64,000 bases of DNA, taken from the NCBI GenBank assembly GCA_902789665.1, contig CADAOY010000003.1, positions 1 to 64,000 on the forward strand, given 5' to 3'. The notes beneath the pieces were generated by a model. It was not told the DNA's origin, ran no database searches, and was given only the letters and a program-made list of their open reading frames with translations. The translations under genes and the position numbers were made by a program. This stretch comes from an uncultured Lachnospiraceae bacterium. Lineage in GTDB: Bacteria > Bacillota > Clostridia > Lachnospirales > Lachnospiraceae. Shown here piece by piece: positions 8,795 to 17,914 of the stretch (position 1 is the first letter of the stretch; every line of letters begins with the position of its first letter).

Positions 8795-10045
8795 TTAGTA
8801 GAATACGTGAGCACCGATAACTACACCGGTCTTGCTGCCCGCTCTCTTGAAGTACTTGGCATCACCAACATTGGTTGCACCATTAAGAGCATCTTCCGCT
8901 GCCTGACGGCATCCGGAACTTGCACCAATCGCCAGTCTGTCAGCAAGCTGTCCATTGGATACAGGACCAAACTGACCAGGTGAATAGACAACATCGGTAA
9001 TGTTATTAGGGAACTTGGATGAACGCACTCTGTTACAGATAACAGCACCAACTGCAAGTCTTCCTTCATAACCCTGATTACCTGCTTCACACTGTATGAT
9101 ACATGCAAGAAGTTCAACTTCATCTGCTGTACATTTAACCGAAGAATAAGATGTAACAAGCTGTGCCTTGGCAAGAGATGCGAGACGTTCTCTCTCCTTA
9201 ATCTCTTCCATGGTTTCACCCTCTTCATAAATGAGTTCTACATCTACATACTGACTGGCAACATAGCATTCTTTCTTCTCATACTTAATGCCTACCCAGC
9301 CGTCTAATTCTTCTACAACAGGGTATTCCGAGCCAATCTCAAGTAAGCCTGCAACCTGAGCATCTTCTGAAGGTTCTTTACGAACTCTTAGAGTCATAGT
9401 ATTAACTATTGCTGTATTGCAACCCAACTTCTTCGCATATTCAATTGCATCTTCATCAAAACAAAGATACTCGTTACTTACATAGCCTTCCAGATTTCCT
9501 GATTTGATTCTGGACCACTCATCCCCTCTATATGTAAGTATGCCTCCGCAACCCTGATAGAGTTTGCCTACGCATTCCGAGTCGGCATCAGGCTCTGAAC
9601 GTACATTAACAGAGTTCTCAACCTTAGCCATAACAAAGTCGACTTCTTCCTCTTCTTCTTCGTCCTCTTCGCTAACTGAAGTCATGTTTCTGACAATCTC
9701 ATCAACAGTGTCATGTGTTACTTCAACTTTTACATCGATAACACTCGCAACACCTGTTTCAAGTATGAGTCCTTGTTCCGCTATCGCCGCGGGGTCGGGG
9801 TCGGAGTCTGCATCGGAATCTGTTGTTTCAGTTCCTGTTGCTGCGCTCTGTGCTCCGCTCTCAGAAGACTGTGTGGCAGTTGTATTTGTCTGCACATCAG
9901 TTGATTCTTCTGTTACTGTTTCCGGTTCCTGAACAGCCTCTGTTCCGGCTGCCAAACCTACGAAACCTGATGTAAGGACCATCGCTGTGATTCCCAGAAG
10001 CATAGAAGGAATTAAAAACTTCCTTCTTCTTTCACTTCGTTTCAT
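8795..10045 (-). CDS. secreted SH3-domain cell-wall hydrolase (SleB/Hydrolase_2 type)
   Basis: Predicted exported peptidoglycan hydrolase of 416 residues. It has a basic N-terminus and hydrophobic signal segment (to about residue 35), a long acidic Ser/Thr/Asp-rich linker, two bacterial SH3 repeats (about 140-200 and 210-265), and a C-terminal SleB-like domain (about 290-416). The SleB domain contains the catalytic-type glutamate in IIQCEAGNQGYEGRLAVGAVICNRV and the FGPVSNG motif. SH3 domains usually bind the wall; SleB domains cleave it. The ATG at 10045 has GGAGG five bases ahead; an upstream start ten codons away lacks one. It stands alone between a strong promoter and a strong terminator. 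WalR-like boxes lie at its promoter. Confidence 0.88.
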   Translation of the reverse strand: MKRSERRRKFLIPSMLLGITAMVLTSGFVGLAAGTEAVQEPETVTEESTDVQTNTTATQSSESGAQSAATGTETTDSDADSDPDPAAIAEQGLILETGVASVIDVKVEVTHDTVDEIVRNMTSVSEEDEEEEEEVDFVMAKVENSVNVRSEPDADSECVGKLYQGCGGILTYRGDEWSRIKSGNLEGYVSNEYLCFDEDAIEYAKKLGCNTAIVNTMTLRVRKEPSEDAQVAGLLEIGSEYPVVEELDGWVGIKYEKKECYVASQYVDVELIYEEGETMEEIKERERLASLAKAQLVTSYSSVKCTADEVELLACIIQCEAGNQGYEGRLAVGAVICNRVRSSKFPNNITDVVYSPGQFGPVSNGQLADRLAIGASSGCRQAAEDALNGATNVGDAKYFKRAGSKTGVVIGAHVFY

Positions 10046-10076
10046 GCTATCCTCCAAAGATAAGCTATAAACCACT

Positions 10077-10103
10077 TGTTACGATTTTGTTACGTTTTGT
10101 TAT
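10077..10103. promoter_or_regulatory. WalR-like tandem boxes at the SleB promoter
   Basis: The plus strand reads TGTTAC, 5 bases, TGTTAC, 4 bases, TGTTAT. The first two match the WalR (YycF) consensus TGTWAH-N5-TGTWAH exactly. They lie just downstream of the -10, a position suggesting repression. Confidence 0.5.
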
Positions 10104-10130
10104 AATAGCAAATTAAAAAAAGTTTGTCAA
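10102..10130 (-). promoter_or_regulatory. strong promoter for the SleB-type hydrolase
   Basis: TTGACA, 17-base spacer, TATTAT on the minus strand. It gives a leader of roughly 50 bases. Confidence 0.8.
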
Positions 10131-10161
10131 TTTTGTCAAAAACTTAACAAGGAGGGGATTA

Positions 10162-10950
10162 TTATAACTCCTTGGAAACCTCGGATGCTTCAATAACAGC
10201 ATCCATAACGCTGCCTCTGAAACCACTTTCTTCCAAGGATCTTACTGCAGCGATTGTGGTACCTGCAGGCGAGCAAACCATATCCTTAAGTTCACCCGGA
10301 TGCTTACCTGTTTCAAGCATTAACTTGGCAGAACCCATAACAGCCTGAGCTGCAAATTCATATGCAAGTGCTCTTGGCATTCCTTCCGCAACTGCTCCGT
10401 CTGCCATTGCTTCAATGAACATAAATACATAGGCAGGAGCGCTTCCACTAACGCCTACAACAGCGTCCATTAATCTTTCAGGTACTTCTATTGCCTTACC
10501 AAAACTGGATAAAATCTTCTTTACGACTTCCTTATCATCTTCAGCGATTAAACCGTTAAATGAATAACCGATGGCAGCCTCTCTGATTAAAGCAGGTGTA
10601 TTAGGCATTGTTCTTACTATCTTTACTTCGCCTAATAATTCTTCCAAAGCTTCGATGGTTCTTCCTGCAACAATTGAGATAACAATTGTATTAGAAGAAA
10701 TCTTACCATTAAGTTCCTTAACTGCGTCAGCTAAGAACTGCGGCTTTACTGCAAGAATAAGTACATCTGAGTTTGATGCCACATCAAGATTTGATCCTAA
10801 GATATTAATCTGATTTTCTTTTGCCTTTTCCTTAGCTGCATCCGAAACATCATATCCATATACATCTGATGCTGATACAACGCCGTTTGAAATAATTCCC
10901 TGCATAATTGCGCTTGCCATGTTGCCAAGTCCGATAAAACCAATTTTCAT
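10162..10950 (-). CDS. proC: pyrroline-5-carboxylate reductase
   Basis: Last step of proline synthesis: NAD(P)H-dependent reduction of 1-pyrroline-5-carboxylate. The 262-residue protein has the Rossmann motif GFIGLGNMASAI (4-15), LAVKPQ, VRTMPNTPA, and the C-terminal signature SGSAPAYVF...GTTIAAVRSLEESGFRG that forms the dimer active site. Length is normal. It follows the TrmH-family gene by 14 bp and is the last gene of dnaE-pfkA-trmH-proC. The SD region is AGAGGAAG. Confidence 0.95.
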   Translation of the reverse strand: MKIGFIGLGNMASAIMQGIISNGVVSASDVYGYDVSDAAKEKAKENQINILGSNLDVASNSDVLILAVKPQFLADAVKELNGKISSNTIVISIVAGRTIEALEELLGEVKIVRTMPNTPALIREAAIGYSFNGLIAEDDKEVVKKILSSFGKAIEVPERLMDAVVGVSGSAPAYVFMFIEAMADGAVAEGMPRALAYEFAAQAVMGSAKLMLETGKHPGELKDMVCSPAGTTIAAVRSLEESGFRGSVMDAVIEASEVSKEL

Positions 10951-10964
10951 TTTTTCTTCCTCTT

Positions 10965-11762
10965 CTATATTCCCACTTGTCTTTTTATTTCATACATCAT
11001 AACTGCTGCTGCCACTGATGCATTAAGTGATTCCACCTCTCCGCTCATTGGTATATAACATGATGATGTACATTTCTCACTTGTTTCTTTGGTAATTCCA
11101 TTACCTTCATTACCGATTACAACAGCGCTCTTTAATCCAAATTTATAGTCATACAGGCTCTTTGAATCCTCATCAAGAATCGTTGCCATAACCACGAAAT
11201 CATTTTTCTTTAATTTATCAATAATGGTATCAATATCTTCATAAACTACAGGCACTCTGAAGATAGTTCCCATGGTTGCTCTTACAACCTTTGGGTTATA
11301 TATATCAACCGTTCCCTTTGATGCAAGTATTCCTGCCATTCCTGCTGCCTCAGCAGTTCTAAGAATGGTTCCCATGTTTCCCGGATCCTGAAGGTTCTCC
11401 AAAACCAGCACCGGCTTGCCCTTTGATATAACTTCATTTAAGTCTCCATACATTCTTTTGCATACGGCCATAATTCCCTGGGGAGTAACTGTATTGGAAA
11501 CAGACTTAAAAATATTATTATCAACAACCTGCACCTTATCTTCATAGTCTTTTTTATCCTTGCCAAACTTTGTCAGCATATCTTCAAAAGACTTATTATA
11601 AAAATCCTCAGAAACATATAAAGACTTAACCTTACTTAAAGGCGCTTCCATGCATAGTCTTGCACCTTCCAAAACAAACAGGTCGTTCTTTTCCCTGGCT
11701 TTGGACTTCTCCAGTAATTCTTTAATCAGTTTAATCTGAGGATTGTTATAGGCTGTAATCAT
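10965..11762 (-). CDS. TrmH/SpoU-family RNA 2'-O-methyltransferase
   Basis: SAM-dependent RNA ribose methylase of the knotted SPOUT class, 265 residues. The N-terminal substrate-binding region (KARE...FVLEGARL) is followed by the SPOUT core: LENLQDPGNMGTILRTAEAAG (motif 1), VIGNEGNGI (motif 2) and IPMSGEVESLNASVAAAVM (motif 3). The target RNA (23S rRNA or tRNA) cannot be told from sequence. Its ATG overlaps the pfkA stop codon by one base (TAATG), so translation is coupled to pfkA. Confidence 0.9.
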   Translation of the reverse strand: MITAYNNPQIKLIKELLEKSKAREKNDLFVLEGARLCMEAPLSKVKSLYVSEDFYNKSFEDMLTKFGKDKKDYEDKVQVVDNNIFKSVSNTVTPQGIMAVCKRMYGDLNEVISKGKPVLVLENLQDPGNMGTILRTAEAAGMAGILASKGTVDIYNPKVVRATMGTIFRVPVVYEDIDTIIDKLKKNDFVVMATILDEDSKSLYDYKFGLKSAVVIGNEGNGITKETSEKCTSSCYIPMSGEVESLNASVAAAVMMYEIKRQVGI

Positions 11763-12727
11763 TATAAAACCTTACTAATCTTGTACTGATATTCAGGAAT
11801 CTCTTTAGTCATGTTAAGTGCTTCCTCAATATCAAAATCAACGAACTCGCCGCCCTTGAATGCTACTACTCTGTTGGTCTTTCCTTCAATAAGGATATCA
11901 GCAGCATAGGCACCCATAATTGAAGCATAATATCTGTCCTTACATGTTGGTGAACCACCTCTTTGCATGTAACCTAATATTGTAGCTCTTGTCTCAATAC
12001 CGGTAGCAGCTTCAATTCTTCTTGCCATTGATGTTGAGTGACCAATACCTTCGGCATTAATAATGATATGATGCTTCTTACCTTTTTTACGATTCTGAAT
12101 AATATTATTAATAATATTCTGTTCATTATAATCATATGTTTCAGGAAGAAGAATATCTTCAGCACCGTTGGCTATACCACACCAAAGAGCAATATAACCG
12201 GCATTACGTCCCATAACCTCAATGATTGAACATCTTTCATGAGATGAAGATGTATCTCTTACCTTATCTATAGCCTGCATGGCTGTATTAACAGCTGTAT
12301 CAAAACCGATTGTATAATCAGTACATGCAATATCAAGGTCGATGGTACCAGGAATACCTATTGTATTAATACCATGTCTTGCAAGAGCCTGTGCCCCTCT
12401 GTATGAGCCGTCACCACCGATAACAACAATGCCATCGATTCCGTGCTTCTTACAGATTTCAGCACCCTGAGCCTGACCTTCTTCGGTAGTGAATTCCATA
12501 CATCTTGCTGTACCAAGAATTGTACCACCTCTTTGAATTGTATCTGATACATTCTGTCTTTCAAGATCAACTATCTCTTCAGCAAGAAGTCCGGCATATC
12601 CTCTTTTAATGCCTTTAACCTTTACTCCGTGACTAAGTGCTGTTCTGGTCACCGCTCTTATTGCAGCATTCATTCCAGGAGCATCTCCACCACTGGTTAA
12701 TACACCTATTGTCTTAATCTCTGCCAT
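11762..12727 (-). CDS. pfkA: ATP-dependent 6-phosphofructokinase
   Basis: Commits glucose to glycolysis by phosphorylating fructose 6-phosphate. The 321-residue length is that of the bacterial ATP enzyme. It has GGDAPGMN (13-20), GGDGS (104-108) and PGTID (126-130); glycine in GGDGS and in PGT points to ATP rather than pyrophosphate as donor. The catalytic aspartates Asp130 and Asp132 are kept, but the residue between them is Leu131 where most enzymes have Asn. The gene follows dnaE by 44 bp; SD GAGAGGAAG. Confidence 0.94.
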   Translation of the reverse strand: MAEIKTIGVLTSGGDAPGMNAAIRAVTRTALSHGVKVKGIKRGYAGLLAEEIVDLERQNVSDTIQRGGTILGTARCMEFTTEEGQAQGAEICKKHGIDGIVVIGGDGSYRGAQALARHGINTIGIPGTIDLDIACTDYTIGFDTAVNTAMQAIDKVRDTSSSHERCSIIEVMGRNAGYIALWCGIANGAEDILLPETYDYNEQNIINNIIQNRKKGKKHHIIINAEGIGHSTSMARRIEAATGIETRATILGYMQRGGSPTCKDRYYASIMGAYAADILIEGKTNRVVAFKGGEFVDFDIEEALNMTKEIPEYQYKISKVL

Positions 12728-12771
12728 AATATTAATCTTCCTCTCTAACTTAATTATTATGCACCTATATT

Positions 12772-15700
12772 TTACTCTCTTAAAACCACGTTGTCATCCC
12801 CTAATATTTCTTTAAGTTTGTCCATAAGCCAGTCCTCTGAACCCACCTTAATACTTGGATTCTTCATAACCTGCTTATTCTCTCTTATAAATATGTTCAG
12901 GGAATTATTTCCAATGCTTCTTTTTATAAGTGGCGCGATACGGTTAATATATAAATCCTTATACTGTTCATCCGTATCAAATGATAACCACAGTTTCTTA
13001 GGCATGTCATCGAAAGACACAATATTGTCGGCATTGATTTTGGCCGTATTATTGTCTTCAACTGACACTCTTCCGTAGACAAATACTTTATTGTCTTCCA
13101 CAAGCGCCTTGTGGCATTTCTGGTAGGTTTTAGGGAATACCAGAACATCCACGCTGCCCTCTAAATCCTCAACCACGATTGTGGCCATCTGCTCGCCACG
13201 CTTGGTCATTCTCTTATCAACTTTTGTAATTATACCACCAACTACTGCATTGTCGTTGTGCTTAACTTTAAGTTCGATTGTATCATCTACATTTACCATA
13301 TCAGGATTGTCATCTTCTGACTCCTCGTCATCACCACCGATGGCAAAATCCCCGCAGCTGTTGGTTATGTTCTTCTTAATTATCTCTTTGTAGTCCTCTA
13401 ATGGATGACCGCTTAAATAGATGCCAAGCACTTCTTTTTCGAAGAAGAGTTTCTGTTCCTTACTGTAATCATCAGTTCTCTTAATTGCAATCTTCTTTGA
13501 GTTCTTAAGTTCGTCATCACCAAAATCAAAGAGACTCATCTGACCGGCCATGTTTTTCTTATTGCCATCTTTCTCTTTCTTAAGGGAATCCATAATAATA
13601 TCTGAGGCTTCCATTAACTCTCTTCTGTTATATCCAAAGGAGTCGAAGACACCGGCTTTAATGAAGTTCTGAACGGCTCTTTTGTTAATATTGCCATCCA
13701 TACGGTCTATGAAATCCTCAAGGTCTGTGTATGGTCCGCTTTTCTCTCTTTCTTCTACAAGTGCCCTGATGACAGGCTCGCCGATATTCTTGATTGCAAG
13801 AAGTGAATAATTGATTTCGTTGCCGTATGCCACGAAATTAACATCACCTGTATTGATATCAGGAGGCACTATCTTAATGCCTATCTCTTTTGCAACCTTA
13901 ATATATTCAGATACCTTTGTCGGATTATCAATTACTGATGTAATAAGGGCTGCCATATATTCTTCCTTGTAATAATACTTAAGGAAGGCTGTCTGGAATG
14001 TAACCATGGCATAGGCTGCAGCATGTGATTTATTGAAAGCATACTGTGCAAAATCAATCATTCTGTCATAAACCTGATTAGCAACAGCAGGATCAATTCC
14101 GTTGTTTTGGCAACCAACTATTCCACTTTCCTTATTGCCATAAACGAAGCTCTGCCTGTTCATCTCCATGATTTTTTCTTTTTTCTTGGACATGGCTTTA
14201 CGAAGTTCATCAGACTGTCCCATGGAGAAACCGGCCAGGTCTCTTACTATCTGCATAACCTGTTCCTGGTATACAATAACTCCATATGTATTAGCCAGGA
14301 TTGGTTCAAGCTGCGGGCACAGATATTTAATTGTTTCCGGATGTTCCTTACCCCTGATATAATCAGGAATAAAGTCCATAGGACCCGGTCTGTATAAAGA
14401 AATACCCGCAATAACATCGGCAATGCTGTTAGGTTTTAATTCCTTCATGAATTCCTTCATACCCGGACTTTCAATCTGGAATACACCGTCAGTCTTGCCT
14501 GTTCCAATGAAATCAAGAAGGGCTTTGTCATTAATGTCTATCTTGTTTATATCAAGGTCGATACCCTTTGATTTCTTTATATTATCAACTGTATTTTTAA
14601 TAACTGTAAGGTTACGAAGTGCAAGGAAGTCCATCTTAAGAAGACCAAGTTTCTCTACTTCGTCCTTGTCATATTCTGTTGTGATTACACCTTCTGCTGA
14701 CCTCTGAAGAGGAAGGTAATTATCTGCTCTTTCAGGGCAGATAACAACGCCTGCTGCATGGATACCCGGCTGTCTTGGAAGACCTTCTAATTTCATCGCC
14801 ATATCCATTGCTTCCTTGACACCTGAATCAAGGTCATATAATTCCTTAAGTTCAGGGCTGATTTCAAGAGCCTGAGGAAGAGTTATTTCCTTACCCTCCA
14901 GGTTCCTTGCTGGAATGGTTTTGGTAATCTGATTGGAAAGAGAGAAAGGAATATCCAGTACTCTTGCTACATCCTTAAAGGCACTCTTTGCCTTCATTCT
15001 GTTTTGAGTAATAATCTGAACTACTCTTTCATCACCATATTTACGACGTACATAATCTATTACTTCAATGCGTCTGTCAGTACAAAAATCAATATCAATA
15101 TCGGGCATGGATACACGGCTTGGATTAAGGAAACGCTCGAAGTAAAGTTCATATTCCATTGGGTCCACTTCCGTAATATGTATACAGTATGAAACCATGG
15201 AACCTGCTGCCGAACCACGTCCCGGACCAACCGGTATATCCTGACTCTTTGCATAATTAATGAAATCCCATACGATAAGGAAATAATTCACATATCCCAT
15301 CTGGGAGATTACGCCAAGTTCATAAAGAAGTCGTTCCCTGTATTCGGGGATTTTATCCGCGAACTTATCTTCAGGATATCTTTCCTTAAAGCCTTCATCA
15401 CAAAGCTGTCTTAAATAAACCTCGCTGTCCATTCCATCAGGCGCATCATATCTAGGGATACGAAGAATTCTGTCCTCATCATAAGGAATGGTAATATGAC
15501 AACGGTCGGCAATCTTCTGAGTATTGTCTATAGCTTGAAGAGCATAAGGGAATAAATCTCTCATCTCCTGTTCTGAGCGCACATAGAACTGTCTTGGCTC
15601 ATATGTCAGTTTATCTTCATCCGATAATTTCTTGCCTGTCTGAATACATACAAGGACCTGCTGAGCCTCTGAATCATCGATGTTGGTATAGTGAACATCA

Positions 15701-16308
15701 TTGGTTGCAACAAGTTCAATTCCTGTCTCTTCGCTTAATCTCATAAGCCCCTGATTAACGGCCTTCTGAGCAGGAATCTGGTGGTCCTGAAGTTCTAAGA
15801 AATAATTGTCCTTACCGAAAGTCTCCTGGTATTTAAGTGCTGTTTCTTTCGCTCCCTGATAGTTGCCGGCAAGAATTTTAACCGCAACTTCTCCCTGGAT
15901 ACAGCCTGACAAGCAGATAAGACCTTCGTGATATTTCTGAATGAGATCAAAATCTATTCTTGGCCTGTTATAATACATACCATCCACAAAGCCCTGAGAG
16001 ACCAGTTTAACCAGGTTCTCATAGCCTTTATTATTCTCAGCAAGCAAAATCAGGTGGTAGTACTTGTTATGCGGATCCTTATCAAATCTTGTCTGAGGCG
16101 CCACATAAACCTCGCAGCCAATAATCGGGTTGATGCCCTCTTTACGGCATGCCACGTAAAACTGAATAGCGCCATACATAACACCATGATCTGTAATGGC
16201 GGCGCTGTTCATGCCAAGTTCCTTGACTCTCTTAACATAGTCTGCGACTTTGTTAGAGCCATCAAGAAGGCTGTATTCTGTATGTACATGTAAGTGTGTA
16301 AAAGCCAT
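12772..16308 (-). CDS. dnaE: DNA polymerase III alpha subunit (DnaE)
   Basis: Family C DNA polymerase, 1178 residues. It has an N-terminal PHP domain with intact metal-ligand motifs (HLHVHTEYS at 5-13, ITDHGVMYG, GCEVYV), and a palm domain with PDIDIDF (402-408) supplying two catalytic aspartates. The third is probably in LLKMDFLALRNL. GPGRGSAAGS (361-370), a helix-hairpin-helix region and a C-terminal OB fold (~1000-1070) complete it. There is no exonuclease insertion, so this is DnaE, not PolC. The ATG at 16308 follows CGAGGT. It heads the dnaE-pfkA-trmH-proC run. Confidence 0.96.
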   Translation of the reverse strand: MAFTHLHVHTEYSLLDGSNKVADYVKRVKELGMNSAAITDHGVMYGAIQFYVACRKEGINPIIGCEVYVAPQTRFDKDPHNKYYHLILLAENNKGYENLVKLVSQGFVDGMYYNRPRIDFDLIQKYHEGLICLSGCIQGEVAVKILAGNYQGAKETALKYQETFGKDNYFLELQDHQIPAQKAVNQGLMRLSEETGIELVATNDVHYTNIDDSEAQQVLVCIQTGKKLSDEDKLTYEPRQFYVRSEQEMRDLFPYALQAIDNTQKIADRCHITIPYDEDRILRIPRYDAPDGMDSEVYLRQLCDEGFKERYPEDKFADKIPEYRERLLYELGVISQMGYVNYFLIVWDFINYAKSQDIPVGPGRGSAAGSMVSYCIHITEVDPMEYELYFERFLNPSRVSMPDIDIDFCTDRRIEVIDYVRRKYGDERVVQIITQNRMKAKSAFKDVARVLDIPFSLSNQITKTIPARNLEGKEITLPQALEISPELKELYDLDSGVKEAMDMAMKLEGLPRQPGIHAAGVVICPERADNYLPLQRSAEGVITTEYDKDEVEKLGLLKMDFLALRNLTVIKNTVDNIKKSKGIDLDINKIDINDKALLDFIGTGKTDGVFQIESPGMKEFMKELKPNSIADVIAGISLYRPGPMDFIPDYIRGKEHPETIKYLCPQLEPILANTYGVIVYQEQVMQIVRDLAGFSMGQSDELRKAMSKKKEKIMEMNRQSFVYGNKESGIVGCQNNGIDPAVANQVYDRMIDFAQYAFNKSHAAAYAMVTFQTAFLKYYYKEEYMAALITSVIDNPTKVSEYIKVAKEIGIKIVPPDINTGDVNFVAYGNEINYSLLAIKNIGEPVIRALVEEREKSGPYTDLEDFIDRMDGNINKRAVQNFIKAGVFDSFGYNRRELMEASDIIMDSLKKEKDGNKKNMAGQMSLFDFGDDELKNSKKIAIKRTDDYSKEQKLFFEKEVLGIYLSGHPLEDYKEIIKKNITNSCGDFAIGGDDEESEDDNPDMVNVDDTIELKVKHNDNAVVGGIITKVDKRMTKRGEQMATIVVEDLEGSVDVLVFPKTYQKCHKALVEDNKVFVYGRVSVEDNNTAKINADNIVSFDDMPKKLWLSFDTDEQYKDLYINRIAPLIKRSIGNNSLNIFIRENKQVMKNPSIKVGSEDWLMDKLKEILGDDNVVLRE

Positions 16309-16346
16309 ATCAACCTCGAAAAATAAACCAAAATACTACAAATATA

Positions 16347-16375
16347 ATAATACACCAAAATGGATTTCGGCGCAA
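16347..16375 (-). promoter_or_regulatory. candidate promoter for dnaE
   Basis: TTGCGC, 17 bases, TATTAT on the minus strand, about 40 bases before dnaE. It lies just outside the neighbouring repeat element. Confidence 0.45.
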
Positions 16376-16387
16376 TCACTCACGGGT

Positions 16388-16515
16388 GGTGTGCCACTAG
16401 GGACGGGGTAATGTGCATCACAAAAACTAAAAAAGAGTCAACAAGCGTTACTTGCTGACTCTTTTGCATACTTATCTCAAAAAGGTGCACATTACCCCGT
16501 CCCTAGTGGCACACC
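16388..16515. repeat. 128-bp MITE/REP-like element with 30-bp inverted repeats
   Basis: GGTGTGCCACTAGGGACGGG... (16388-16417) is repeated as an exact reverse complement at 16486-16515. The ends enclose the metK terminator hairpin. The right repeat touches the metK stop codon. The core GGGACGGGG-AATGTGCA recurs in the cluster at 59997-60273, so this is a dispersed family. There is no coding capacity. Confidence 0.85.
16428..16465 (-). terminator. terminator for metK inside the repeat element
   Basis: The outer stem AAAAGAGTCA/TGACTCTTTT has an inner CAAG/CTTG stem, followed by a T run on the minus strand. It lies between the two 30-bp inverted repeats. Confidence 0.75.
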
Positions 16516-17697
16516 TTATAAATATTTCTTAAGGGCTTCTGCCTTATCTGTCTTCTCCCAAGGAAGATCAAGGTCGTTACGACCGAAGTGACCATAAGCA
16601 GCTGTCTGCTTGTAAATAGGTCTTCTTAAGTCAAGCATCTTGATAATGCCAGCCGGTCTTAAATCGAAGTTCTCCTTAACGATTTCTGTAATCTTCTCAT
16701 CTGAAAGCTTACCTGTTCCAAAAGTATCAACCATGATTGAGGTTGGCTTTGCAACACCGATTGCATATGAAAGCTGAATTTCACACTTGTCTGCAAGTCC
16801 TGCTGCAACGATATTCTTTGCTACATATCTTGCTGCATATGCTGCAGAACGGTCAACCTTTGTACAATCCTTACCTGAAAAAGCCCCGCCGCCGTGACGT
16901 GCATATCCACCGTATGTGTCGACGATGATTTTGCGGCCGGTTAAACCAGCATCACCATGAGGTCCGCCGATAACGAATCTGCCTGTTGGATTGATGAAAT
17001 ACTTTGTATTCTCATCGCACATATCCTTAGGTAAGATTTCATCGAATACATACTTCTTGATATCTGCATGAATCTGCTCCTGAGTAACATCTTCATCATG
17101 CTGTGTTGAAAGAACAACTGCCTCTAATCTGATTGGCTTGCCATTCTCATCATATTCAACTGATACCTGTGTCTTGCCATCCGGTCTTAAGTATTTTAAT
17201 GTGCCATCCTTACGAACCTTTGTAAGCTGAAGTGCAAGCTTATGTGCAAGAGCGATTGGATATGGCATTAATTCTTCGGTCTCGTTGGTTGCATATCCGA
17301 ACATCATACCCTGGTCGCCGGCACCTGTATCAAGGTCGTCATCATACTTTCCGTCTCTTGCTTCAAGGGCCTTGTCTACACCCATTGCAATATCTGATGA
17401 CTGCTCATCAATTGCTACAAGTACGGCGCATGTATTGCCGTCAAAACCATATTCGGATTTGTCATAACCGATTTCCTTAACTGTGTCTCTGACGATTTTT
17501 TGCATATCAACATATGCATTGGTTGTAATCTCACCTGTGATGAGAACGAAACCTGTACATGCTGCTGTCTCACAGGCAACACGGCTCATTGGATCCTGCT
17601 CCATGCAGGCATCCAAGATGGCATCTGAAATTGCATCGCAGACTTTGTCAGGATGTCCTTCTGTTACTGATTCTGATGTAAAAAGTCTTTTGTCCAT
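16516..17697 (-). CDS. metK: S-adenosylmethionine synthetase
   Basis: Makes SAM from methionine and ATP. The 393-residue protein has the methionine-site start [12 protein letters not shown], the signature hexapeptide GAGDQG, the phosphate-loop GGGAFSGKD, and the three-repeat fold typical of MetK. Start ATG at 17697, SD AGGAGG. It sits under a SAM-I riboswitch with an intrinsic terminator, so it should be shut down by its own product. Downstream it ends directly against an inverted-repeat element carrying its terminator. Confidence 0.97.
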   Translation of the reverse strand: MDKRLFTSESVTEGHPDKVCDAISDAILDACMEQDPMSRVACETAACTGFVLITGEITTNAYVDMQKIVRDTVKEIGYDKSEYGFDGNTCAVLVAIDEQSSDIAMGVDKALEARDGKYDDDLDTGAGDQGMMFGYATNETEELMPYPIALAHKLALQLTKVRKDGTLKYLRPDGKTQVSVEYDENGKPIRLEAVVLSTQHDEDVTQEQIHADIKKYVFDEILPKDMCDENTKYFINPTGRFVIGGPHGDAGLTGRKIIVDTYGGYARHGGGAFSGKDCTKVDRSAAYAARYVAKNIVAAGLADKCEIQLSYAIGVAKPTSIMVDTFGTGKLSDEKITEIVKENFDLRPAGIIKMLDLRRPIYKQTAAYGHFGRNDLDLPWEKTDKAEALKKYL

Positions 17698-17714
17698 TTT
17701 TTCCTCCTATGAAC

Positions 17715-17742
17715 TAAAAAATCCACTTGCAACAAGTGGATT
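17715..17742 (-). terminator. riboswitch-controlled terminator
   Basis: Minus strand AATCCACTTG-TTG-CAAGTGGATT followed by a T run, placed between the aptamer and the metK SD. Its 5' arm ATAATCC can instead pair with GGATTAT at the aptamer's 3' edge (antiterminator). Confidence 0.85.
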
Positions 17743-17767
17743 ATGTACGTTTATATATGTAATAATC

Positions 17768-17867
17768 CTCTTATTGATCGATTGCTCGCTCAGGTTGGCA
17801 CCTTCCTGATTTCAGGGGTTGCCGTAGCTTCACAGGTCCTATGTACCTCCACTACTCTGAATAAGAG
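17768..17867 (-). ncRNA. SAM-I (S-box) riboswitch aptamer
   Basis: The minus strand carries the S-box order: P1 strand CTCTTATT, GTGGAGG, GAAGCTACGGCAACC, AAGGTGCCAACCTG, GAGCGAGC, then AATAAGAGG closing P1. A TTGACA -35 lies at 17913-17918, overlapping the end of the Rrf2 gene. High SAM should stabilise P1 and free the terminator at 17715-17742. Confidence 0.93.
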
Positions 17868-17914
17868 TTTATTTTTAGTTACCTACTATAAGGTATAACA
17901 AGTGTTATTAATTG

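Noticed and set aside
9564..9932. Plus-strand Ser/Thr-rich ORF
   Set aside because: Antisense image of the acidic linker of the SleB-type hydrolase; no translation signals.
10046..10161. ydaO/c-di-AMP riboswitch ahead of the wall hydrolase, often found there in Firmicutes
   Set aside because: The leader is only ~50 bases after a clear promoter and has none of the conserved elements.
16309..16515. Small RNA gene between dnaE and metK
   Set aside because: The structure is fully explained by inverted repeats plus the metK terminator; no separate promoter seen.
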